From Clostridiales bacterium (GTDB lineage Bacteria; Bacillota; Clostridia; Lachnospirales; Lachnospiraceae), in the NCBI GenBank assembly GCA_019420405.1, contig JAHZHF010000171.1, forward strand, positions 1 through 6,097: DNA of 6,097 nt, read 5' to 3'. The position numbers and the translations under genes are program-made. Each line of letters begins with the position of its first letter. The stretch's first letter is position 1. Shown here one piece after another: positions 1 through 5,462 of this stretch. The notes under the pieces were generated by a model, which was given only the letters and a program-made list of their open reading frames with translations, did not search any database and was not told where the DNA came from.

Positions 1-399
1 ACCTGTATCGCCCGCGAGATTATGGAGCGCGAATTCTCCGTACTCTACTTTTCGGCTCCGCAGCTTTTCAGCACGCTTGCTCAGACCAAATTTGACCGGA
101 ATGACTCCGACGCCAAAAACATGAGCGAGTTCATCTACAACGCCGACCTTCTCATCATTGATGACCTGGGAAGCGAATATACAAACGCCTTCATTGCGGC
201 ACAGTTTTTTACCTGTATCAATGAAAGGCTCATACACAGGAAATCAACGATCATCTCAACTAATCTCTCTCTGGAATCTCTTGCCGATCTCTATACAGAG
301 CGGTCCTTTTCCAGAATTACCAGCAGCTATACATTGCTCAAGGTGATCGGGGATGATATACGCATCAAGAAAAAGTTAAAACGCAGGGAGGAACATTGA
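1..399 (+). CDS. DnaC/DnaI-type ATP-binding protein (helicase loader family), 5' end missing
   Basis: C-terminal 132 residues of an AAA+ ATPase of the DnaC/IstB/DnaI group; the frame is open to the left edge, so the N-terminus and Walker A (P-loop) lie outside. The first visible residues (TCIARE) match the helix that normally follows the P-loop. Counting from the Met at base 22, Walker B is LLIIDDLGSE (residues 43-52, acidic pair D47/D48), a sensor-1 segment is STIISTNLS (75-83), and a probable arginine-finger region is RSFSRITSS (94-102). The tail is strongly basic (KKKLKRREE). Family members load the replicative helicase onto DNA; the IstB relatives assist transposition, but no transposase is visible, so a host loader is the better reading. 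The stop overlaps the next ATG by one base (TGATG), which suggests translational coupling to the PRPP synthetase gene. Family confidence is high; the exact role is inferred. Confidence 0.88.
   Translation, partial: TCIAREIMEREFSVLYFSAPQLFSTLAQTKFDRNDSDAKNMSEFIYNADLLIIDDLGSEYTNAFIAAQFFTCINERLIHRKSTIISTNLSLESLADLYTERSFSRITSSYTLLKVIGDDIRIKKKLKRREEH
385..391 (+). promoter_or_regulatory. Shine-Dalgarno site deciding the start of the PRPP synthetase gene
   Basis: AGGGAGG lies 7 bases before the ATG at 399 but only 4 before the in-frame TTG at 396. The better spacing and codon favour ATG 399. The site lies inside the end of the upstream ATPase gene, as expected for a coupled pair. Confidence 0.7.
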
Positions 400-1583
400 T
401 GTTACGCCGAACAGAAAGAATCTTAGAAAACATTCCCGTCGGAAGCCTGGGGCTGATCGCACTGACAGGCTGTGAGTCTCTTGGGAAAAAGGTGGATGAT
501 TATCTCGTCTCCTGGCGCCACGAAAGTGCCAATGAATACCGGGACGATATCGCATTCGCCGGATACGAGAAGGACAGCTATCTCATCGACGCCCGGGTGC
601 CGCGCTTCGGTTCCGGAGAGGCTAAGGGGATTCTCGGAGAATCCATCCGCGGAAAAGACCTGTATCTTATGGTCGATGTGTGCAATTACAGCGTCACCTA
701 TTCCCTTACCGGCCATGTGAATCACATGTCACCTGATGACCACTTCCAGAACTTAAAGAGGATCATCGCTGCAATCGGCGGAAAAGGACGCCGTCTCAAC
801 GTGATTATGCCGTTCCTCTACGAAAGCCGCCAGCACAAGAGAAGCTCCCGTGAGTCTCTGGACTGTGCCCTTGCACTTCAGGAACTGGTACGTATGGGTG
901 TGGAGAATATCATTACATTTGACGCCCATGACCCGAGAGTACAGAACGCAATCCCTCTGAACGGATTTGAGACTGTATCTCCCACCTATCAGTTTATCAA
1001 AGGACTGCTGCGCACGGTAAAAGACCTGCAGATCGACAGCGAACACATGATGGCAATCAGCCCGGACGAGGGCGGAACAAACCGCGCCATCTATCTGGCC
1101 AATGTGCTCGGCCTGGATATGGGTATGTTCTACAAGCGCCGTGATTACACAAGGATCGTGGACGGCCGCAACCCGATCGTTGCCCACGAATTTCTCGGCA
1201 GCTCTGTCGAGGGGAAAGACGTAATTATTATCGACGATATGATTTCTTCCGGCGACAGTATCATCGACGTCGCAACTGAGTTAAAACGCAGAAAAGCCAA
1301 AAGGATTTTTGCCGCCGCTACATTCGGCCTGTTTACAAACGGACTGGAAAAATTTGACAAAGCATATGAAGAGGGGCTTATTACCGGCATCCTTACCACA
1401 AACCTGATCTATCAGACACCGGAGCTGTTATCACGTCCCTACTATATAAGCTGTGATATGAGCAAATATATTGCGCTCATAGTTGATACATTAAACCATG
1501 ACGGATCTCTCAGCTCAATCTTAAGCCCGAATGAGAGAATCCAGCACATTCTTAAGAAATACAAAAACGGAGAGCCGATATAA
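399..1583 (+). CDS. prs: Ribose-phosphate pyrophosphokinase (PRPP synthetase), long divergent form
   Basis: 394 residues. PRPP synthetase transfers pyrophosphate from ATP to ribose 5-phosphate, making PRPP for purine, pyrimidine, His, Trp and NAD synthesis in the cytoplasm. Visible landmarks are RFGSGEAKG (69-77, position of the usual FSDGE), ESIRGKDLY (81-89), MPFLYESRQHKR (137-148, equivalent of PYxGYARQDRK), TFDAHDPRVQ (173-182, metal/ATP region, normally DLHxxQxQ), SPDEGGTNRA (221-230), KRR (246-248, flexible loop) and the PRPP-binding loop VIIIDDMISSGDS (275-287). The usual bacterial enzyme is about 310-320 residues; the extra length is mainly N-terminal (about 1-65) plus short inserts, for example around 95-112 and 249-265. 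This long form seems common in Clostridia, so it may be the housekeeping enzyme, but I cannot tell whether a second, canonical prs exists elsewhere. ATG 399 is preferred over TTG 396 because of the Shine-Dalgarno spacing. Confidence 0.9.
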   Translation: MLRRTERILENIPVGSLGLIALTGCESLGKKVDDYLVSWRHESANEYRDDIAFAGYEKDSYLIDARVPRFGSGEAKGILGESIRGKDLYLMVDVCNYSVTYSLTGHVNHMSPDDHFQNLKRIIAAIGGKGRRLNVIMPFLYESRQHKRSSRESLDCALALQELVRMGVENIITFDAHDPRVQNAIPLNGFETVSPTYQFIKGLLRTVKDLQIDSEHMMAISPDEGGTNRAIYLANVLGLDMGMFYKRRDYTRIVDGRNPIVAHEFLGSSVEGKDVIIIDDMISSGDSIIDVATELKRRKAKRIFAAATFGLFTNGLEKFDKAYEEGLITGILTTNLIYQTPELLSRPYYISCDMSKYIALIVDTLNHDGSLSSILSPNERIQHILKKYKNGEPI

Positions 1584-1604
1584 GCGGCTCTTCTTTCATT
1601 GTTT
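1569..1604 (+). terminator. Probable intrinsic terminator of the loader-prs unit, overlapping the stop codon
   Basis: Perfect 7-bp stem AGAGCCG/CGGCTCT (1571-1577 with 1585-1591), extended outward by a G-T and a G-C pair, with a 7-base loop containing the prs TAA stop. A T-rich but interrupted tract follows (1594-1604). The stem is short and the tract imperfect, so termination may be partial and some read-through into the kinase gene is possible. Confidence 0.55.
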
Positions 1605-1654
1605 ATCAGCAGCCATTCACCTTTCTTAAAGCTGAACGGTTACACTTCTCCTTT

Positions 1655-1661
1655 GAGGGAG
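1655..1661 (+). promoter_or_regulatory. Shine-Dalgarno site of the sensor kinase gene
   Basis: GAGGGAG lies 6 bases before ATG 1668 and fixes that start over the in-frame TTG at 1599, which would sit inside the terminator tract. The site could pair with CTCCT at 1648-1652 to form a 5-bp stem with a TTGA loop; this is weak and probably incidental. I saw no convincing -35/-10 promoter in 1592-1654. Confidence 0.6.
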
Positions 1662-1667
1662 CATACT

Positions 1668-2792
1668 ATGAAGAAAAAGATTTTACCAGATATTGTATTT
1701 ACTGTACTTATGCTTTTAATCGCCACAGGCATTTCCTTCGGATTTTTTCTGCTGGGAAATAAGAATGTGGCGAATATCACTGTGATCTATATCCTGGCGC
1801 TGATCCTGACTGCCTGGCAGACGGACGGATACCTCTACGGTATCATCTCTGCCGTTTTCTGTGTGATCGCGGTGAATTATTTTTTTTCGTACCCATATTT
1901 TAAGTTCAATTTTTTCCTGGATGGATATCCGGTCACCTTCCTCGGCATGCTGGCGATCACGGTGATCACCTCCGCCACTACAACCGCGCTAAAGCGGCAG
2001 AGACGTGCGGTTGCCGAACGTGAAAAGGCCCTGGCAGAAGCGGACAAAGAGAAGCTGAGAGCCAATCTTCTGCGGGCGGTTTCCCATGATCTGCGCACTC
2101 CGCTGACGAGTATCATCGGCTCTTCTTCTTCATTCCTGGAGAACTACGCAGAGCTCTCAGACGAGGAACGTACCGAACTGATTGCCAACATAAAGGAGGA
2201 CTCTCAGTGGCTTTTGAACATGGTTGAAAACCTCCTGACCGTCACACGGATCAACGACACCCTGACAGATAAAGTAAAAAAATCTCCGGAAGTTGTGGAA
2301 GAGGTTGTTTCTGAAGCAATCCAACGGCTGAAAAAACGTCTGCCGAATATTCATATCCTCGTAGATATGCCGGATGAATTCCTGATGATTTCCATGGATC
2401 CGACGCTGATCGAACAGGTTCTGATCAATCTGCTGGAAAACGCCTTCATTCATTCCGGGAGTACGGAGCCCATCGACCTGATTATCCGGAGCGCCGCAGA
2501 TCATGTTGTATTCACGGTTCGGGACTATGGACAGGGAATATCCCCTGATCGTCTCCCCTTTATCTTTGAAGGCCAGCAGTCTTCCTCTGAACACGCCGAC
2601 GGACATAAGGGGATCGGAATCGGTCTCTCCATCTGCAAGACGATCATACAGGCGCACGGCGGGCAGATCACAGCGAAGAACCATTCCATCCGCCTGTCTG
2701 ACAACAGCAGCACCGACAAGACCGTTCTGTACGGCGGCGCTGAATTTACTTTCACCCTTCCCAGGGAAAAGGAGGATATGGGAAATGCCTAA
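1668..2792 (+). CDS. Short KdpD-like membrane sensor histidine kinase (DUF4118-type sensor, no Usp/KdpD N-terminal region)
   Basis: 374 residues. Four hydrophobic segments (about 7-29, 36-50, 55-72, 88-105) match the KdpD four-helix membrane domain. A charged coiled-coil-like linker (about 108-137) leads into the HisKA domain with phosphoacceptor His140 in SHDLRTPLT. The HATPase domain has an N box NLLENAF (254-260), G1 DYGQG (286-290), F box LPFIFEG (296-302) and G2 GHKGIGIGL (312-320), all apparently intact. Full-length KdpD is about 900 residues and carries N-terminal KdpD and Usp-like ATP-binding domains; these are absent and there is no room for them upstream. A polar insert (about 341-355) lies before the last strand GGAEFTFTLP. 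The gene overlaps its response regulator by 8 bases, so the two should be co-translated and act as a pair. By family the signal would be K+, turgor or ionic stress, but with no kdpFABC here the signal and targets are unknown. Confidence 0.9.
   Translation: MKKKILPDIVFTVLMLLIATGISFGFFLLGNKNVANITVIYILALILTAWQTDGYLYGIISAVFCVIAVNYFFSYPYFKFNFFLDGYPVTFLGMLAITVITSATTTALKRQRRAVAEREKALAEADKEKLRANLLRAVSHDLRTPLTSIIGSSSSFLENYAELSDEERTELIANIKEDSQWLLNMVENLLTVTRINDTLTDKVKKSPEVVEEVVSEAIQRLKKRLPNIHILVDMPDEFLMISMDPTLIEQVLINLLENAFIHSGSTEPIDLIIRSAADHVVFTVRDYGQGISPDRLPFIFEGQQSSSEHADGHKGIGIGLSICKTIIQAHGGQITAKNHSIRLSDNSSTDKTVLYGGAEFTFTLPREKEDMGNA
2771..2775 (+). promoter_or_regulatory. Shine-Dalgarno site of the response regulator gene, inside the kinase gene
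   Basis: GGAGG preceded by AAAA, 9 bases before ATG 2785. The nearer ATG at 2778 is in the kinase frame. This fixes the regulator start and the 8-base overlap of the two genes. Confidence 0.75.
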
Positions 2793-3492
2793 ATTTTCAG
2801 TTTTAATTATTGAAGATGAAAAGAATATACAGACTTTTATGAGTAAAGTTCTCAGGCGTCATGACTACAAGGTGCTCTGCGCCGATACAGGAGCAGAAGG
2901 GCTCGAACTTATCCGTTCCCAATGCCCGGATATCGTCCTTCTGGATCTTGGTTTGCCTGATATGGACGGTTCCGCAGTCATTGCGGATATCCGGACGTGG
3001 ACCAGCACTCCGGTTATCGTGATCTCCGCCCGCACGGCCGAACACGAAAAGGTATCTGCGCTTGATATGGGCGCCGATGACTATATTACCAAACCCTTCG
3101 GAACCTCTGAGCTGCTCGCGCGCATCCGCGCTTCCTTAAGGCACAGCAACCGCCTTCACACGGACAGCGCCCTGTATATCCGTCCCTACAGGCACGGAGA
3201 GATGATGCTGGACTTCTCGAAGCGCCTGCTCACGATCGGGACTGAGACCGTTCATCTGACTCCGATCGAATATAAGATTGTCGCCTGCCTTGCGCAGAAT
3301 TCCGGCAAAGTCATCACATACGCTTCTATACTCTCCAGCGTATGGGGACCGTATGCGGACGGCGACAATAAAATTCTGCGGGTTAATATGGCAAATATCA
3401 GGCGGAAAATCGAAAAAGATCCCGCGCAGCCCCAATATATCTTCACCGAAGTCGGAGTCGGATACCGCATGGCTGAAGACGAAGAGGAATAA
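2785..3492 (+). CDS. KdpE-like OmpR/PhoB-family response regulator
   Basis: 235 residues, normal length for an OmpR-family regulator. The receiver domain (about 4-117) has the acidic pair E10/D11, phosphoacceptor Asp54 in LLDLGLPD, the switch Ser81 in VIVISAR, Tyr100 and Lys103 in DDYITKPFG. The C-terminal winged helix (about 135-230) has LTPIEYKIV (158-166), VWGPYADGDN (187-196), LRVNMANIRRKIE (198-210) and the wing ending GVGYRM. The segments ISARTAEHEKVSALDMGADDY and TKPFGTSELLARIRASLR are very KdpE-like. It should be phosphorylated by the overlapping kinase and act as a dimer on tandem DNA repeats. Targets are unknown; the repeat at 3521-3541 just downstream is one candidate. The frame is open further upstream inside the kinase gene, but the Shine-Dalgarno site and the usual N-terminus (KFSVLIIEDE) support ATG 2785. 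Confidence 0.92.
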   Translation: MPKFSVLIIEDEKNIQTFMSKVLRRHDYKVLCADTGAEGLELIRSQCPDIVLLDLGLPDMDGSAVIADIRTWTSTPVIVISARTAEHEKVSALDMGADDYITKPFGTSELLARIRASLRHSNRLHTDSALYIRPYRHGEMMLDFSKRLLTIGTETVHLTPIEYKIVACLAQNSGKVITYASILSSVWGPYADGDNKILRVNMANIRRKIEKDPAQPQYIFTEVGVGYRMAEDEEE

Positions 3493-3520
3493 GGAACATC
3501 CCCGTAAGGCGCAGTCCCCC

Positions 3521-3541
3521 GTTAAAATAGTGTTAAGAACT
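3521..3541 (+). promoter_or_regulatory. Candidate OmpR-family operator: GTTAA direct repeat, 11-base period
   Basis: GTTAA occurs at 3521-3525 and 3532-3536, so the copies are exactly 11 bases (one helical turn) apart, the usual layout of OmpR/PhoB/PhoP-type binding sites. It lies 28 bases after the KdpE-like gene and overlaps a possible -35 region. The motif is short and AT-rich, so chance is possible; binding by the adjacent regulator is inference. Confidence 0.3.
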
Positions 3542-3561
3542 CCTCGATCTCGTTTTATTTT
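3533..3561 (+). promoter_or_regulatory. Possible sigma-A-type promoter for the small membrane protein gene
   Basis: TTAAGA (3533-3538) and TATTTT (3556-3561) each match 4 of 6 consensus bases with a 17-base spacer. Transcription would begin near 3568 and give a leader of about 50 bases that contains the palindrome at 3576-3599. The weak boxes, with the direct repeat over the -35, fit an activator-dependent promoter. In an AT-rich gap this is only a candidate. Confidence 0.25.
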
Positions 3562-3575
3562 TACCGCTGTTCCTT

Positions 3576-3599
3576 TAAAATAAATCTGTATTTATTTTA
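3576..3599. repeat. Perfect 10-bp AT-only inverted repeat with CTGT centre
   Basis: TAAAATAAAT at 3576-3585 is mirrored exactly by ATTTATTTTA at 3590-3599 around a 4-base centre. It ends one base before the ribosome binding site of the small membrane protein gene. It could be a DNA operator or a weak RNA hairpin in the leader. An AT-only stem makes a poor intrinsic terminator for the regulator gene upstream. Confidence 0.6.
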
Positions 3600-3618
3600 C
3601 GAAGGAGTGTGCGGTATT

Positions 3619-3762
3619 ATGAATTTTGGCATATTGTTACTTATGATTATCGGCGGCGCTGTAGGTGTGTTTTCCACGCTCTATATTCTGATCAGCCTTC
3701 CACTGACTATTATTCAGAAGATCGTCAGAAAAGTACGTTACGGTACCTCACTTTTTAAATAA
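3619..3762 (+). CDS. Small single-pass membrane protein, 47 residues, unknown function
   Basis: The ATG at 3619 is preceded by GAAGGAG (3601-3607) with an 11-base gap, slightly long but usable. The product begins MNFGILLLMIIGGAVGVF, has one long hydrophobic stretch (about 4-32, with GG at 12-13 and a Pro at 28) and a basic tail (residues 33-47, QKIVRKVRYGTSLFK), which predicts a single helix with the C-terminus in the cytoplasm. I do not recognise a family. The predicted helix, ribosome binding site, regulatory-looking leader and strong terminator after the stop together support a real gene. Its place after a KdpDE-like pair invites comparison with small K+-transport subunits such as KdpF (about 29 residues) or with small modulators of sensor kinases, but I see no sequence match to either. 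No other gene is visible in the 326-base gap between the regulator and the AI-2E family gene. Confidence 0.65.
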   Translation: MNFGILLLMIIGGAVGVFSTLYILISLPLTIIQKIVRKVRYGTSLFK

Positions 3763-3775
3763 TTTCTTAATTTAC

Positions 3776-3811
3776 AGCAGAAAGCAGCCCCTCATGGAGC
3801 TGCTTTCTGCT
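3776..3811 (+). terminator. Strong hairpin terminator between convergent genes
   Basis: Perfect 13-bp stem AGCAGAAAGCAGC (3776-3788) with GCTGCTTTCTGCT (3799-3811) and a 10-base loop. On the + strand it is followed by TTTCCGTTTT, an interrupted T-rich tract that runs into the end of the AI-2E family gene. On the - strand the hairpin starts 7 bases after that gene's stop but lacks a good T-tract. It probably works best for the small membrane protein gene and may also help end the opposing transcript. Confidence 0.8.
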
Positions 3812-3818
3812 TTCCGTT

Positions 3819-5015
3819 TTATCCTTTTGTATTCTCTCCTTCATTCTGCCGCTCCCGCTGCCCGTTTTCCAGACTGCGGTGCTTCTGTTTCAGATGTTTA
3901 TACACACTTGCCCGGAACAGCGTATACACGACTGATACAATCGGGATGAAGATCAGCATCCCCACGACGCCCATCAGACTTCCGCCGATCGTCACGGCAG
4001 CCAGCACCCAGATAGACGGGAGTCCTACCGAACTTCCCACCACCTTCGGGTAGATCAGGTTTCCCTCAATCTGCTGAAGCACCAGGAATACAATCACGAA
4101 GATCAGTGCCTGCAGCGGGTCAACCATCAAAATCAGGAACGCACCCACAATACAGCCGATAAATGCGCCGAATATCGGAATCAGTGCCGTAAACGCGATA
4201 AGTACGCCTACCAGAAGGGCATACGGCATATTCATAAGCGTCATCACAATGAAGAACATGCTCCCCAGGATCAGCGCCTCAACGCACTGCCCTGTAAAAA
4301 AGCTGGAGAATGCTTTCGAGGCGAGACTGCACACCTCGAAAAACCACTCCGCCCTGCTCTCAGAGACAAATGCATATGCCACCTTCCGTACCTGCACTCT
4401 CAGCTTCTCCTTCTGCAAAAGGACATAGCAGGAAAACACAAAAGCAATCACAAATGTCGTCACTCCACTTACGATCGAACCGATCGCCATCACAGTAGAG
4501 TTGAGGACATTTCCCGCTCCATTCTGGAAGAACGCTACCAGCTGGTCCATAAGCTGTCCCACATCCAGATTCAGGCTGTCAAGCCATGCTCTCACTTCGC
4601 TGTTGTTACTGAACATCTCTTCCAGGAAACGCTGTGCCTCCGGAACAAACGCCTGAATTGTCCTGCCAAGCGAAAGCAGCGTATTGGTCAGTTCCGGAAC
4701 CACCACGAACATAACCAGAACAACAACGCCGATCACAATCGCAATGGTCAGCACCAGACTCACCGGGCGCGCAAGTTTCGCGGCCACTTTCTTTTCTTTC
4801 AAATACCGGTTCCCAAAGATCTTCTCCTCAAGGAAGCTCATGGGAATATTCAGTACAAATGCAATCCCGCCCCCCAGAAGGAAGGGGAAAATAATCCCGA
4901 ACGCAAAGCTGATCCATGAGAAGAGCAGCCGGTAATTCCACAGTGCGATTAATATTACAATTGTAAATACAATCAGTTCTTTCAGTTTTCGCATCGTCTC
5001 TCTGTCTAGTTTCAT
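3819..5015 (-). CDS. AI-2E/PerM (UPF0118) family membrane transporter
   Basis: 398 residues, polytopic. Hydrophobic segments lie at about 12-30, 33-56, 85-107, 175-200, 244-262, 265-298, 301-316 and 333-367. A soluble region of about 65 residues (108-172) with acidic patches sits between the third and fourth segments, as is typical of the family. Family hallmarks are TALIPIFGAFIG (276-287) and QQIEGNLIYPKVVGSSVGLP (314-333). The tail (371-398) is polar and charged. The family is named for E. coli TqsA, linked to autoinducer-2 export; other members have been linked to Na+/H+ antiport or have no known substrate, so AI-2 should not be assumed. The start at 5015 has AGGAGG at 5025-5020, 4 bases before the ATG, a short but acceptable gap. 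A reading frame from upstream ends in an ATGA overlap at this start, suggesting coupling to the genes to the right. Confidence 0.9.
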   Translation of the reverse strand: MKLDRETMRKLKELIVFTIVILIALWNYRLLFSWISFAFGIIFPFLLGGGIAFVLNIPMSFLEEKIFGNRYLKEKKVAAKLARPVSLVLTIAIVIGVVVLVMFVVVPELTNTLLSLGRTIQAFVPEAQRFLEEMFSNNSEVRAWLDSLNLDVGQLMDQLVAFFQNGAGNVLNSTVMAIGSIVSGVTTFVIAFVFSCYVLLQKEKLRVQVRKVAYAFVSESRAEWFFEVCSLASKAFSSFFTGQCVEALILGSMFFIVMTLMNMPYALLVGVLIAFTALIPIFGAFIGCIVGAFLILMVDPLQALIFVIVFLVLQQIEGNLIYPKVVGSSVGLPSIWVLAAVTIGGSLMGVVGMLIFIPIVSVVYTLFRASVYKHLKQKHRSLENGQRERQNEGENTKG

Positions 5016-5131
5016 AAGTCCTCCTGTATCCTGTTATATTTATTCCCGCGGGCAGCGAGCCAGGCGGCCATGCCTGCATCCGGATCTTTGACTGCCTCAT
5101 ATGCCCTCAGCCTCGAACATTTCCCGTAGCA
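5012..5131 (-). pseudogene. Out-of-frame coding-like tail between the alkyltransferase-like and AI-2E family genes
   Basis: This frame is open from 5131 (after a TAA at 5134-5132) to a TGA at 5014-5012 that forms an ATGA overlap with the AI-2E family start. From 5101 it reads YEAVKDPDAGMAAWLAARGN and then KYNRIQEDL, a balanced, protein-like composition. It takes over exactly where the alkyltransferase-like frame stops (TGA 5099-5097). The local bases are GGC ATA TGA GGC; one more AT in the ATAT run would restore one continuous frame (EAEGI then YEAVKDPD) and lengthen that protein by about 30 residues. Alternatives are a separate peptide from ATG 5071 (19 residues, MAAWLAARGNKYNRIQEDL), for which I see no good Shine-Dalgarno site, or a chance open frame. 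I recognise no domain. Confidence 0.35.
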
Positions 5132-5462
5132 TTAGCGCTTCATCTATTGTATTTTTCCACCCGAACCGGCTCAAATCCACTCTCCAGCCGTCAGGTGTCC
5201 ATTCCACTTCCATCCCCTCGGCTTCCATTAACAGTTTCTGCATGTCATCCGTCTCGAAAGAAGCGGCGCCGCTTAAAACACCGCGGGCATTTACCACACG
5301 GTGAGCCGGTATGTCTGCCCCAAGCCTTCCCTTGTTCAGCGCATAGCCTACCTGACGCGCATTCTTAGGTTTTCCGCTGAGAAGTGCAATCTGCCCGTAG
5401 GATGCCGCCCTGCCGTATGGAATTTCCAGGCAGACCCGTCTGGCCCGTTTATAAAAGTCCAT
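5097..5462 (-). CDS. Alkyltransferase-like protein (MGMT family, catalytic Cys replaced by Ala)
   Basis: 121 residues. The fold of O6-alkylguanine-DNA alkyltransferase is clear: IPYGRAASYGQIA (14-26, DNA-probing Tyr22), a helix-turn-helix with Arg finger ARQVGYAL (35-42, Arg36), then IPAHRVVNARG (51-61), GVLSG and the end WTPDGWRVDLSRFGW (88-102). Active alkyltransferases have PCHRV; here it is PAHRV, with Ala53 at the acceptor position. It therefore cannot carry out Cys-based alkyl transfer and belongs with the ATL proteins, which bind O6-alkylguanine, flip the base and flag it for nucleotide excision repair. The start (ATG 5462-5460) lies inside the LacI-family gene (14-base overlap) with an AAGGG-type site at 5478-5474, so it is probably co-translated. 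The C-terminal extension after residue 102 (KNTIDEALMLREMFEAEGI) is unusual for the family and may continue in another frame. Ala at this position is known in some ATLs, so it need not be a fresh mutation. Confidence 0.88.
   Translation of the reverse strand: MDFYKRARRVCLEIPYGRAASYGQIALLSGKPKNARQVGYALNKGRLGADIPAHRVVNARGVLSGAASFETDDMQKLLMEAEGMEVEWTPDGWRVDLSRFGWKNTIDEALMLREMFEAEGI

Noticed and set aside
1..399. IstB-type transposition helper, hence an insertion sequence
   Set aside because: No IstA transposase, terminal repeats or target duplications are seen, and tight coupling to prs points to a chromosomal helicase-loader gene.
753..1187. Long open frame on the - strand inside the PRPP synthetase gene
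   Set aside because: It lies opposite a well-supported gene, has no family features and reads as a mirror of strong coding sequence.
1599..1667. TTG start adding 23 residues to the kinase
   Set aside because: It lies in the terminator T-tract without a Shine-Dalgarno site, whereas ATG 1668 has GAGGGAG at 6 bases and begins a typical MKKK membrane N-terminus.
2157..2684. 175-codon open frame on the - strand inside the kinase gene
   Set aside because: It is antisense to the conserved HisKA/HATPase region, with no recognisable motif or ribosome binding site; a shadow frame.
2503..2784. N-terminal extension of the response regulator within the kinase gene
   Set aside because: The frame is open, but the sequence is rich in Arg, Ser and Pro and unlike any domain; the regulator starts normally at ATG 2785 with GGAGG upstream.
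3491..3575. AAGGAACA (3491-3498) and TGTTCCTT (3568-3575) as an inverted repeat
   Set aside because: Eight bases matched across a 69-base gap is expected by chance at this scale and forms no sensible local structure.
4828..5100. 90-codon frame starting at ATG 5100 on the - strand
   Set aside because: It runs out of frame through the N-terminus of the AI-2E family gene and is low in protein-like features; its ATG only happens to overlap the upstream stop.
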